From NCBI GenBank assembly GCA_024681215.1, contig JAILBG010000131.1:1-20965 (forward strand): a stretch of DNA of 20,965 nt, written 5' to 3'. Every line of letters starts with the position of its first letter. Within the stretch, counting starts at the first letter, position 1. Positions 1 through 7,203 of this stretch are shown in pieces. The DNA comes from RUG563 sp024681215. GTDB taxonomy: Bacteria; Bacillota; Clostridia; Christensenellales; Aristaeellaceae. The translations under genes and the position numbers were made by a program. The notes under the pieces are model-generated. The model was given only the letters and a program-made list of their open reading frames with translations, did not search any database and was not told the origin of the DNA.

Positions 1-1448
1 CCCCGGGGCCGGACGCCGGATGCGCGCCGCGCGGGCCGGCGGGCCGCTGCGCCTGAAATGGCGGGGCCGTACCAGATCTGCTGGCGCAGCGCGCCGATGC
101 AGCGGTTGACGATGTACTGATAGGACGCTTCGCCCGCGGGATCGGCGGAAACCAGCCGGTGGGGAAGCATCAGGGCGCGGCCCAGCGCGGTGCTGAACCC
201 ACGGGAACCGAACCGGGCCATCATTTCTTCAATGCGGATGCGCATGGGCGCAAGCAGCGTTTCCGGCGGCGCGCCGTGGCCGGTGGAAAGGGCGTAGCCC
301 TGCTGTACCCGGCGGATCAGATGGCGGATCCCCGAATCGATGTGCCCGTCCAGGGCGGAAAGCAGCCTTTCCGGCAGGAAGCGGCCCAGCAGGGGCTTGA
401 GCGCCCCAGCGGATTCTTCCCCGGGCAGCTTCTGCACCGCTTCCAGCAGCGCCTGGATAAAAAGCAGGGCGGAGCCGCTGTCCCGGTTGAGATAGAGCAG
501 CCCCAGCACCGCGCGGAAGGCCGGGTCCGCCCAGCAGGGCGAATAGCAGACGGCGCGCATCCCGGCATCCGGGGGGAATACCCGGCACCTGCCCACGTGG
601 AGCAGCGCGCCCACCCGGGGGATCATATCATCCGCATTGATGAGATGAAACAAAGGCAGGGCGGCAAGATCGCACCCCGGGTTTTCGTACAGCACGCTGG
701 GGGAGGCGAAGCCGTAGCCGATCATGTGCTGCCTCAGCATGCCCCGGCGGATTTCCCGCCAGGCGAAGAGCTGCATCACCGCGCCGCCCTGGCTGTGCCC
801 GGCCATCCACAGGCGGAAGCGGCTGTCGGCCCGGCGGCATTCCAGCAGGATATCCTGAAGGGTCAGCTGTTCCAGGCCCAGGGCCCGGGCGGTTTCGGGA
901 AACAGGATCTTATCGCAGTTGCGCTCAAATTCCTTTGTCAGCTGCAGGAACCCCAGGTGCATGCCGTCCTCGTGGGCCAGGCGGAAATTGCTGATCCAGT
1001 CGAAGACCCTCTTCCCGGTGCCCATGAAGCCCACGGCCACCACGTACCGCCCGCCGGGGGCGGGATGGATCATGATGACAGCCTTGCAGGTATCGCTGCC
1101 CTCCCGCTGACGCAGGGTGCCCAGCACCTGGGTGACGGGGTTGATCCGCCGGATGCGGGACCGGGCCATGTGCTGGTAATAGCCGCTCATGATGGCGGAA
1201 AGGCCGCCGCCCGTGCCGCCGTTGGCCGACGGCCCGGTGAGGAGGGTATTGTCCGTCAGATAGGAAATATCCGTCCAGCCGCCGGCGCGCCAGGCGGACA
1301 TGTCCATTCGGTACGCGCTGGCCGCCAGCTCCAGGGACAGCGCGGCGGCTCCCGGGGAAAACACCGGAACAGCCTGGCCGTTTTCCTGCATCCAGGGCAT
1401 GCACAGCAGCGTCACGTCGGACAGTTCGCAATGGGTGTAAGGCGCCAT
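1..1448 (-). CDS. Class-3-lipase-like serine hydrolase, C-terminus beyond the left edge
   Basis: An open frame on the minus strand runs from ATG at 1448 to the window edge without a stop (482 full codons), so the C-terminus is missing. It carries the alpha/beta-hydrolase nucleophile elbow GHSQGG with Ser219, then an N-A-D-D-M-I-P segment with Asp274 and a L-H-V-G segment with His284, the order and spacing expected of a Lipase_3 catalytic triad. The preceding strand RLWMAGHSQGGA is typical of this fold. A ribosome binding site AAGGAGG (1459-1465) lies 10 bases before the ATG. An in-frame ATG at 1475 is possible but would sit almost on the predicted transcription start. No signal peptide or membrane segment is visible, so a cytoplasmic lipase or esterase is inferred; the substrate is unknown. 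It is transcribed divergently from the cell-wall protein gene at 1652. Confidence 0.82.
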   Translation of the reverse strand, partial: MAPYTHCELSDVTLLCMPWMQENGQAVPVFSPGAAALSLELAASAYRMDMSAWRAGGWTDISYLTDNTLLTGPSANGGTGGGLSAIMSGYYQHMARSRIRRINPVTQVLGTLRQREGSDTCKAVIMIHPAPGGRYVVAVGFMGTGKRVFDWISNFRLAHEDGMHLGFLQLTKEFERNCDKILFPETARALGLEQLTLQDILLECRRADSRFRLWMAGHSQGGAVMQLFAWREIRRGMLRQHMIGYGFASPSVLYENPGCDLAALPLFHLINADDMIPRVGALLHVGRCRVFPPDAGMRAVCYSPCWADPAFRAVLGLLYLNRDSGSALLFIQALLEAVQKLPGEESAGALKPLLGRFLPERLLSALDGHIDSGIRHLIRRVQQGYALSTGHGAPPETLLAPMRIRIEEMMARFGSRGFSTALGRALMLPHRLVSADPAGEASYQYIVNRCIGALRQQIWYGPAISGAAARRPARRASGVRPR

Positions 1449-1486
1449 GGGGCCACAGCCTCCTTGATTCTGCATGACCAGTATAT

Positions 1487-1515
1487 ATCATACCATACAC
1501 CGCCTGTCCGGGCAA
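1487..1515 (-). promoter_or_regulatory. Promoter of the lipase-like gene
   Basis: Read on the minus strand, TTGCCC (1510-1515) is followed after 17 bases by TATGAT (1487-1492). The predicted transcript starts near 1480, giving a leader of roughly 30 bases before the ATG at 1448. The match is by eye; the -35 box is only partly consensus. Confidence 0.6.
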
Positions 1516-1564
1516 GTGAAAAAACCGAAAAGATGCGGACGGCGCGGGGCGGGATCTGGTAACT

Positions 1565-1581
1565 TGTAACAATATCGTAAT
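1565..1581 (+). promoter_or_regulatory. Possible WalR-like operator
   Basis: TGTAAC, five bases, CGTAAT resembles the direct-repeat WalR box (TGTWAH-N5-TGTWAH) with one mismatch in the second half. It sits just upstream of the -35 box of a gene for a cell-wall protein, which is where a WalKR-type cell-wall regulator would be expected to bind. The motif is short and A+T-rich sequence can match it by chance. Confidence 0.25.
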
Positions 1582-1586
1582 ATTCG

Positions 1587-1615
1587 TTTACAATTTTGAA
1601 ACGATATGGTATAGT
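1587..1615 (+). promoter_or_regulatory. Promoter of the SH3/peptidoglycan-binding protein gene
   Basis: TTTACA (1587-1592), 17-base spacer, TATAGT (1610-1615): a near-consensus sigma-A promoter inside an A+T-rich pocket of an otherwise G+C-rich region. It fires away from the lipase promoter, about 70 bases apart. Confidence 0.75.
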
Positions 1616-1651
1616 ATTGCTGTCTGATACGAAAGCAGGGAGGCGATACGC

Positions 1652-3730
1652 ATGAAGCATGGGACGGGCAGGCGGCTGCTGGCGGTCCTGGCCGCGCTGA
1701 TGCTGTTGGGAAACACGGCGCTGGCCTATGAAAAGCTGCAAAGAGGCGCTGCGGGCCTTCAGGTGCTCACCATGCAGCAGGCGCTGTCTTCCCTGGGCTT
1801 TTCCCTTGACCCGGACGGGAAGTACGGCCCCGCCACCCAGCGGGCGGTGAAGGCGTTTCAGCAGAAATACGGATTGAAGGTGGACGGCGTGGCGGGAAAT
1901 CAGACCCTGGGGCTGCTGTATTCCCTGGTCCCGGGCAACGGCGGCCAGAGCGCGGCGCCGGCCCAGAATACCGCCGTACCGGAAAATGCCGGCGTCATCG
2001 CCACGGTGGTGACGCCGGGCGGCTCCCTGAACCTGCGGGAGAAAGCCAGCGGCAGCGCCCGGATCCTGGCCACCATTCCCCAGGGTGGGAAGGTGCAGGT
2101 GGTGAACCGGGGCAGCGCCTGGTGCTCGGTGTGGTACAATGGCATGGCCGGCTGGGTGATGACGAAATTCCTGTCCTTCGGGAGTGCCGCCGCGCCCACG
2201 GCGGCGCCTTCCACCCCGGCGCCGGCCCCTGCCGGCGGGGTGCAGGCCCAGGTGGTGACGCCTGGGGGATCGCTGAACCTGCGGGAGCAGGCGAACGGGA
2301 GCGCCCGGGTGCTCGCCACCGTGCCGCAGTACGCATTTTTGACGGTGACGGCCCGGGGAGACGCCTGGTGTGCGGTCCGCTACGGCGGGATGAACGGATA
2401 TGTGATGAGCCGGTATCTGCGCTTCGAGGGCGCGTTCGTGCTGCCCACGTCCGTTCCTACCGCCGCTCCCACCGCAATACCTACGGCTGCTCCCACCGCA
2501 GCCCCCACGGCGGTGCCCACCGCGCCGCCCGTGCAGACGGCGGGCCTGGGTACGGCGATCGTAACCACCTCCGGAGGCACTTTGAATCTGCGGGAAGCCC
2601 CTGGCGAAAGCGCCCGGGTGATCGCGGAAATGCCCAACGGCTCCGCCGTCACCGTCACCAGCCGGGGAGACGCTTGGTGCGGGGTGATCTATCAGGGCCA
2701 GGCGGGCTTTGTAATGACGAAATTCGTGACGGTGCTGGGGGAAACGCCGGCGATGCAGAATACGGACCGGGAGGAGGACCCGTCCGCTTATACCCGCACG
2801 CTGCGCAAGGGCATGACGGGGGCGGACGTTACCTGGGTGCAGACGCGGCTCCAGGCCCTGGGCTACGGCGCGGCGGAAACCGGCGTGTATGACGACGCCA
2901 CCTTTGAGGCGGTGAAGCGCTTCCAGAGCCAGAACGCCCTGACCGCCGACGGCCTGGCGGGAAAGCAGACCTTTGCCGCCCTGAAAAGCGCCTCGGCCCG
3001 GCGGGCGGACGCCGCGCCGCTTTCCTATGAGACCCTGCGCATCGACGATACCGGCGATGGGGTGCGCCAGGTGCAGACGGACCTGAAAGCCCTGGGCTAT
3101 CCCGTCGCCGTCAACGGCACATACAATGAAAGCACCCACAACGCCGTGGTGGCTTTCCAGCAGCGCAACGGCCTCACCATCAGCGGCATCGCCGATCCCC
3201 TCACAAGGCAGGTGCTTCACGGCGGCGAGGGCAAGCCCTATTCCACGCCGGTGGAGGAACTGCCCGCCGACGCGGGGAAGATGGCGGCTCCGGCGGTGAG
3301 CGAAATGAAGCTGTTGCATTGGGTGAACGATATCAAGCCCACCGTGAAATCGGGCCAGGCGTTCACCGTGTACGATCCCAATTCCGGCCTGGGCTGGACG
3401 CTGGTGTTCTATTCCCTGGGCCGCCATGCGGACAGCCAGCCTGCCACCTGGCGGGACACCCAGATCATGAACCGGGCCTTCGGGGCCACCAACTGGAACA
3501 TTCATCCCGTGTACGTGAAGCTGCCCTCCGGCCAATGGACGGTGGCCACCATGCACAACCGGCCCCACCTGTACGGCACCATCACGGATAACGGCTTCGG
3601 CGGCCACCTGTGCGTGCATTTCCTGCGGGACATGGCGGAGGCCCAGAAGAACGATCCCAATTACGGGGTGAACAACCAGGTGACGCTGCGCAACACCTGG
3701 AAAGCCCTGACGGGAGAAACGGTGAACTGA
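1652..3730 (+). CDS. Secreted peptidoglycan-binding/SH3b multidomain cell-wall protein
   Basis: The 692-residue product begins with a signal peptide (RR at 7-8, hydrophobic core 9-19, likely cleavage after ALA at 25). Domains in order: peptidoglycan-binding type 1 (about 28-92), SH3b 1 (113-176), SH3b 2 (197-259), a PTxx linker (265-292), SH3b 3 (299-362), peptidoglycan-binding 2 (382-446) and 3 (460-524), and a C-terminal domain (about 552-692). The last domain has H635 and H639 followed by Y-G-T, then G-H-L-C-V-H-F with Cys654, which recalls the His-Gly-Thr and Ser-His-Gly-Cys elements of YkuD L,D-transpeptidases, but the match is loose and catalysis is unproven. Ribosome binding site AGGGAGG at 1637-1643. 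Wall binding outside the membrane is well supported; enzymatic wall remodelling is inference. A terminator follows at once, so it is probably monocistronic. Confidence 0.88.
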   Translation: MKHGTGRRLLAVLAALMLLGNTALAYEKLQRGAAGLQVLTMQQALSSLGFSLDPDGKYGPATQRAVKAFQQKYGLKVDGVAGNQTLGLLYSLVPGNGGQSAAPAQNTAVPENAGVIATVVTPGGSLNLREKASGSARILATIPQGGKVQVVNRGSAWCSVWYNGMAGWVMTKFLSFGSAAAPTAAPSTPAPAPAGGVQAQVVTPGGSLNLREQANGSARVLATVPQYAFLTVTARGDAWCAVRYGGMNGYVMSRYLRFEGAFVLPTSVPTAAPTAIPTAAPTAAPTAVPTAPPVQTAGLGTAIVTTSGGTLNLREAPGESARVIAEMPNGSAVTVTSRGDAWCGVIYQGQAGFVMTKFVTVLGETPAMQNTDREEDPSAYTRTLRKGMTGADVTWVQTRLQALGYGAAETGVYDDATFEAVKRFQSQNALTADGLAGKQTFAALKSASARRADAAPLSYETLRIDDTGDGVRQVQTDLKALGYPVAVNGTYNESTHNAVVAFQQRNGLTISGIADPLTRQVLHGGEGKPYSTPVEELPADAGKMAAPAVSEMKLLHWVNDIKPTVKSGQAFTVYDPNSGLGWTLVFYSLGRHADSQPATWRDTQIMNRAFGATNWNIHPVYVKLPSGQWTVATMHNRPHLYGTITDNGFGGHLCVHFLRDMAEAQKNDPNYGVNNQVTLRNTWKALTGETVN
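2008..2340 (+). repeat. Direct repeat encoding SH3b modules 1 and 2
   Basis: The stretches at about 2008-2090 and 2251-2333 are near-copies at both DNA and protein level, each encoding VVTPGGSLNLRE followed by a Gly-Ser-Ala-Arg segment. The third module (about 2560-2740) is more diverged. This indicates module duplication inside the gene, with modules 1 and 2 the younger pair. Confidence 0.7.
2444..2527 (+). repeat. PTxx tandem repeat linker
   Basis: Seven consecutive four-residue units of the form Pro-Thr-Ala/Ser-x (residues 265-292) separate SH3b 2 from SH3b 3. Codons differ between units (ccc acc, cct acg, ccc acg), so the repeat is kept at protein level. It is a typical extended wall-spanning linker. 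Confidence 0.75.
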
Positions 3731-3741
3731 TGCCGGCCGAC

Positions 3742-3770
3742 AAACTGCCGCTGATTGCGGCGGTTTTTTT
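3742..3770 (+). terminator. Rho-independent terminator after the cell-wall protein gene
   Basis: The arms at 3742-3751 and 3757-3766 form an approximately 10-pair stem (one G-T wobble) around the loop TGATT, followed by a run of T to 3770. It separates the 1652 gene from the 3843 gene. Confidence 0.88.
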
Positions 3771-3842
3771 CTTTGAATGAAACAATCGCCACGTTCCGGG
3801 CGTCATGATGGATGAAGCGAATGAAACGGGAGGGAAAAACGA

Positions 3843-5576
3843 ATGAGAAGATTCATCTGCTGCATGCTGCTGGCGGCGGCGCTTCTGCCGCTGACGGCGC
3901 TGGGGGAAGAAATGCCGCGGGAAGTGAAGACGCTGTTCCTGGCCGATGCGGGCGGCATGGAAACGGTATCGGACGTGCTGAATCTCCGGGACACGGCGGG
4001 CAGCGCCTGGTGCCTGATCGCCGGGGACGGCGGGGAAACGTGGGGTTACAGGCAAAATGCGTCCGGAGAATGGATCTGCGAATGGTCCGGGAACCTGTGG
4101 CCCGGCGGCGGGGACGATCGTCTCGCGCGAGAGGGGGAAACGGCTTTCCGGGTGGAAAGCCAACGCCTGGACGCCTGGATGCGGTATGAAAGCCGGGGCG
4201 CGGGGTTTTCTCTTGCGGCCTGGCGGGACGGCGGCGCTTACCGGGGATACGCCGTCATCGGCGAGGGAGAAGTGACGTTTTTCCCGGAGGGGGGCGGGGA
4301 AAAAGAAGTGATCCCCATCGGGGAAGAACTGATAAACTGGCTGCATGATTTTGATTCCCTGGCCAAGACCCCGGAGGAAATGCGCGCCCGCGCCGCCATC
4401 GGCAGCAAAGCGGCCGCGGCCCTGCTGCCGGGGTGGACGATGGCGTGGTATGAAATGTTCAACGACGGCACCGATGCCGACGCCGCTTTTTACCGCGTCG
4501 AAGACGGGAAACTGACCGTCCGCAGGATGAGCCTGAGCAGCGAGAAAGGGAAGATATGGGAAACCGAATCCCTGGCCGTACCCCTGTCGGCGGCGCTGCT
4601 CCAAAGGCTGGAAACGGAGGATGCGGCCGGGCTCCTGGACGTAAGCGGTTACGTCAGCGTGTTTCTCACCCAGGACGCCTGGGACCGGGATCTCATTCCC
4701 ATTCAGGGAAAGATCCTTGCAAACGATCTGCAGTCCCATTGCCTGCTGGCCCTGACGGAGCGGGAGGGAGAACGGCGCGTCGCCGTGGCGGAAATGGACG
4801 AAGGGGGCGTGTGGCAGGTGCGGGAAAGCAGGCCGCTGCCTTCCGGCGCGGGGCTGGATCTGTTCCACAGCGGGGACGGGGAGCTGTGCGTGAAATGGAT
4901 GCGGGGAGACGGGGAATATCAGTGCGGCTTCGTCCGTCAGGCGGACGGGCAGTGGCGTATGGCCTGGGCCTGGGCCGGGGAGGGGGAGTACGTCCTCTCC
5001 TGGTACGGGCTCTGCCTGGAATGGGACGGGCTGTATGAGAGCGTTTACGCCTACGGCACGCCGGCCTTCGCCGATCTGTTTGCAACGGATCTGAACGGGC
5101 TCCCCCCGTCCGGGGAGAAAGCGGCGGCACAGATGGATACCGCGGGCTGGGCGGCGGTGATGAATCCGGACCCCGCCGACCGGCTGCATCTGCGCTCGGA
5201 GCCCGGAAAAAACGGCGATTCCCTGGGAAAATTCTACAACGGCACGCCCCTCCGGGTGCTGGAGGAGAAGGGCGATTGGGTGCGGGTGCGCATCGGGATG
5301 GGGGACTGCCTGGAGGGCTGGATGATGCGGGAATACCTGGCCCTGGGCGGCGCGCTCAAAAGCGTGCGGCAGGCGTTTCCCGAATTGTTTCTGCGGGAGG
5401 AATTTATCGGGCGTCGCCCCCTGCGCATCGACGGCGGGGGCGAAGCGGAATTTGCCCTGCAGGGCGGGGAAGCCATCGTCGGCATCCGGCAGGAAACGCG
5501 GCAGTGGATCGTAATGACCGGGAACGGAAGGCTGTGCCTGGCGCCCCTGGATTGGTTCTGGGAAGGGAACGGCTGA
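3843..5576 (+). CDS. Secreted protein of unknown function with a C-terminal SH3-like domain
   Basis: I do not recognise a named family for most of this 577-residue protein. It starts with a signal peptide (MRRF, hydrophobic stretch, likely cleavage near TALG at residue 21). Residues 22 to about 430 are rich in Trp, Gly and acidic residues, with short alternating segments suggestive of beta structure. Residues about 443-502 look like a bacterial SH3 domain (L-H-L-R-S-E-P-G, then G-D-W-V-R-V-R, then G-W-M-M-R-E-Y-L). A further 75 residues follow. GGGAGG (3828-3833) lies 9 bases before the ATG. I see no strong promoter in the 72 bases after the upstream terminator, so its transcription is unclear. 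With the adjacent SH3b protein, an envelope role is plausible but unproven. Confidence 0.75.
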   Translation: MRRFICCMLLAAALLPLTALGEEMPREVKTLFLADAGGMETVSDVLNLRDTAGSAWCLIAGDGGETWGYRQNASGEWICEWSGNLWPGGGDDRLAREGETAFRVESQRLDAWMRYESRGAGFSLAAWRDGGAYRGYAVIGEGEVTFFPEGGGEKEVIPIGEELINWLHDFDSLAKTPEEMRARAAIGSKAAAALLPGWTMAWYEMFNDGTDADAAFYRVEDGKLTVRRMSLSSEKGKIWETESLAVPLSAALLQRLETEDAAGLLDVSGYVSVFLTQDAWDRDLIPIQGKILANDLQSHCLLALTEREGERRVAVAEMDEGGVWQVRESRPLPSGAGLDLFHSGDGELCVKWMRGDGEYQCGFVRQADGQWRMAWAWAGEGEYVLSWYGLCLEWDGLYESVYAYGTPAFADLFATDLNGLPPSGEKAAAQMDTAGWAAVMNPDPADRLHLRSEPGKNGDSLGKFYNGTPLRVLEEKGDWVRVRIGMGDCLEGWMMREYLALGGALKSVRQAFPELFLREEFIGRRPLRIDGGGEAEFALQGGEAIVGIRQETRQWIVMTGNGRLCLAPLDWFWEGNG

Positions 5577-5672
5577 GCGGACGGAGAATCATGACGTAAG
5601 AAGCCTGCGGCAGCCTTTCGTCCCGTCAGCGGCCGTGCCTGCGCAACCGGGCATAAGAAAAAGAGGAAGATA

Positions 5673-5698
5673 GAGGAAGCAAATTCCATTTGCTCCTC
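5673..5698. repeat. Inverted repeat with a three-base loop
   Basis: The arms GAGGAAGCAAAT (5673-5684) and ATTTGCTCCTC (5688-5698) are complementary over 11 pairs with one bulged A, around the loop TCC. No T-run follows on the plus strand, so a simple terminator is not supported in that direction. Confidence 0.7.
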
Positions 5699-5779
5699 GG
5701 CGACGTACATGCCGCCGCCTGCGGATGAAAATCGAAGGGGCTGCGGCCCCGGTCACATTCATGGAGCGATAAAACACAA

Positions 5780-5824
5780 AAGGACGCAATTTCACCGGTA
5801 CGGTGTATGGTTGCGCCCTTGTTT
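5780..5824 (+). terminator. Long hairpin, probable terminator abutting the exporter promoter
   Basis: Outer arms 5780-5789 and 5811-5820 pair with one mismatch; inside them CACCG (5793-5797) pairs with CGGTG (5801-5805) around GTA. A T-rich stretch follows on the plus strand (TTGTTTTC), and A-rich sequence precedes the left arm, so it could act in both directions. Its right arm shares bases with the -35 box at 5819-5824. It may terminate transcription from the 3843 gene or act as an operator. Confidence 0.5.
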
Positions 5825-5847
5825 TCTATTCTTCCCCATGATATGAT
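5819..5847 (+). promoter_or_regulatory. Promoter of the cation efflux gene
   Basis: TTGTTT (5819-5824), 17 bases, TATGAT (5842-5847). The predicted leader is short, about 27 bases, and runs straight into the ribosome binding site at 5871. Confidence 0.6.
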
Positions 5848-5870
5848 GATAACGACAAATCGGGATTTTT

Positions 5871-5875
5871 GGAGG
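5871..5875 (+). promoter_or_regulatory. Ribosome binding site fixing the exporter start
   Basis: GGAGG lies five bases before ATG at 5881. It overlaps a TTG at 5869 that would otherwise extend the frame by four codons, so the ATG is the true start. Confidence 0.85.
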
Positions 5876-5880
5876 TAAGT

Positions 5881-7032
5881 ATGGCTACATTATCAGAAGC
5901 CAGAGGAACGGGAGACAATGCGATTTCTCGTGAAAAAACAATCGTCAAGACCAGCATTATCGGAATCATAGCAAATGTATTCCTCGCTGGCTTCAAAGCT
6001 GTGATCGGGCTGATGACCAACTCCATCGCCATCGTGCTGGATGCGGTCAACAACATCTCCGACGCGGGCAGTTCATTGATCACCATTGTCGGAACGAAAC
6101 TGGCCGGCAAAGAACCGGATAAAAAGCATCCGTTTGGGTATGGGCGGATTGAATACCTGAGCGCCATGATCATTTCTGTGATTGTGCTGTACGCAGGCAT
6201 AACATCCTTCGGGGAATCCGTAAAGCAGATCATCCATCCGGAAACATCCGATTATAATGTGGTTTCACTGATCATCATCGCCGTTGCGGTAGTGGTCAAG
6301 ATTTTGTTGGGTCGCTACGTCAAAGGTGTAGGCGTCAAGGTGAATTCGGATTCCCTGATCAATTCCGGTGAGGACGCCACACTGGATTCCGTCATTTCGG
6401 CCTCCACGTTGGTCGCTGCGGGAATCTTTCTCATCTTCCACATCTCCCTTGAGGCGTGGCTCGGCGCGATCATTTCCGTCGTGATCATCAAATCCGGTAT
6501 TGAAATGCTCCGTGAAACGATTTCCCAAATCCTCGGAGAGCGCAATGATACTGAGTTGGCCAAGGCGATCCATGACACGGTCATGAGCTTTCCGGATGTA
6601 CAGGGAGCCTATGACCTTGTGCTGAATAATTACGGGCCGGACACGTGGAATGGCTCCATCCATATTGAGGTTCCTGATACATATTCCGCAGATCAGTTGG
6701 ATCAACTTCTCCGCGAGATTACTATGAAGGTGATCCACGAGCATCAGGTTATCCTGACGGCTATTGGCTTCTACTCGGTGAATACGAAGGATGAGGAAAT
6801 CATCCAGACAAAACGGCAGGTTGAAGAAATCGTCTTTACCCATGAACATGTCAGGCAGATGCATGGCTTCTACTTATTGAAGGATCAGAAAACAATGCGC
6901 TTCGATCTTGTGATCAGCTTTGACGCAAAGGATCGCAGGGTTGTGTGCAATGAAGTTGTCGCTGATGTACAGAAATCGTTCCCGGACTATGAACTTCAGG
7001 TTGCAATGGACACCGATTTCGCGGAAGAATAA
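5881..7032 (+). CDS. Cation diffusion facilitator (CDF) family metal exporter
   Basis: A 383-residue inner-membrane metal/proton antiporter of the CDF family. About six hydrophobic segments lie between residues 22 and 205. The transmembrane metal site reads N57-x3-D61 in helix 2 and D165-x3-D169 in helix 5, and the family signature H-P-F-G-Y-G-R-I-E-Y begins at 83. The absence of the HxxxD pairs of zinc CDFs favours manganese or a related ion, but the substrate is inferred. The cytoplasmic part has two consecutive dimerisation-like domains (about 222-295 and 310-380), longer than minimal CDFs. Base composition is foreign here: 26 of the first 60 bases are G or C, against 38 of the first 60 in pcrA, and codons often end in A or T. 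The gene has its own promoter and terminator, consistent with horizontal acquisition. Confidence 0.93.
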   Translation: MATLSEARGTGDNAISREKTIVKTSIIGIIANVFLAGFKAVIGLMTNSIAIVLDAVNNISDAGSSLITIVGTKLAGKEPDKKHPFGYGRIEYLSAMIISVIVLYAGITSFGESVKQIIHPETSDYNVVSLIIIAVAVVVKILLGRYVKGVGVKVNSDSLINSGEDATLDSVISASTLVAAGIFLIFHISLEAWLGAIISVVIIKSGIEMLRETISQILGERNDTELAKAIHDTVMSFPDVQGAYDLVLNNYGPDTWNGSIHIEVPDTYSADQLDQLLREITMKVIHEHQVILTAIGFYSVNTKDEEIIQTKRQVEEIVFTHEHVRQMHGFYLLKDQKTMRFDLVISFDAKDRRVVCNEVVADVQKSFPDYELQVAMDTDFAEE

Positions 7033-7105
7033 GACAAATTCCAGTTTATCGCTTTCTGAACGCAGCCCTTTCGATGTATCCCCTGGGTTTTCCGACAGAC
7101 TGATT

Positions 7106-7128
7106 CCGGCCTGCGGGCCGGTTTTTTT
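7106..7128 (+). terminator. Rho-independent terminator after the exporter gene
   Basis: CCGGCC (7106-7111), loop TGCG, GGCCGG (7116-7121), then seven T residues. It isolates the exporter from the yerC-pcrA-ligA transcript. Confidence 0.92.
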
Positions 7129-7151
7129 CGCTTTTCTTTTCTGCGATCCTG

Positions 7152-7160
7152 TGATATACT
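7152..7160 (+). promoter_or_regulatory. Extended -10 promoter of the yerC-pcrA-ligA operon
   Basis: TG-A-TATACT is a good extended -10 element. The -35 position (about 7132-7137) is only a T-rich stretch that follows the preceding terminator, so recognition would rely on the extended -10. The predicted start is near 7167, some 37 bases before the ATG. Confidence 0.6.
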
Positions 7161-7203
7161 AAAGCATGAAAGCGCGTAAAGCAAAAGAAAGCGGGGGCCG
7201 ACC

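Larger units (their letters stand above)
5577..5880. other. Non-coding, hairpin-rich intergenic region
   Basis: About 304 bases with no convincing gene; short open frames exist on both strands but lack ribosome binding sites. The stretch holds three inverted repeats (5673-5698, 5737-5750 and 5780-5820) and, at its right end, the promoter and ribosome binding site of the metal exporter. It marks the left border of the lower-G+C gene. Confidence 0.65.

Noticed and set aside
159..1562. A 467-codon plus-strand open frame
   Set aside because: It is antisense to the lipase-like gene, which has a full catalytic triad, promoter and ribosome binding site; this frame has none.
1412..3619. A 735-codon open frame on the minus strand
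   Set aside because: It is antisense to the SH3/peptidoglycan-binding gene and has low-complexity Arg/Gly/His sequence without domains.
3582..5189. A 535-codon minus-strand open frame
   Set aside because: It is antisense to the secreted SH3 protein, which has a signal peptide and ribosome binding site. Its composition is that of a shadow frame.
5589..5795. Short minus-strand open frames in the 5577-5880 gap
   Set aside because: No ribosome binding site, sequences dictated by the hairpins, and no recognisable domain.
5869..5880. TTG start for the CDF exporter
   Set aside because: The four extra codons are the ribosome binding site itself; ATG at 5881 has ideal spacing.
5610..7073. Similar short words (GCAGCCTTTCG at 5610-5620, GCAGCCCTTTCG at 7062-7073) flanking the foreign gene
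   Set aside because: Considered as insertion-site duplications, but they differ by one base in length, are not placed at symmetric distances, and no transposase or integrase is present. Chance is more likely.
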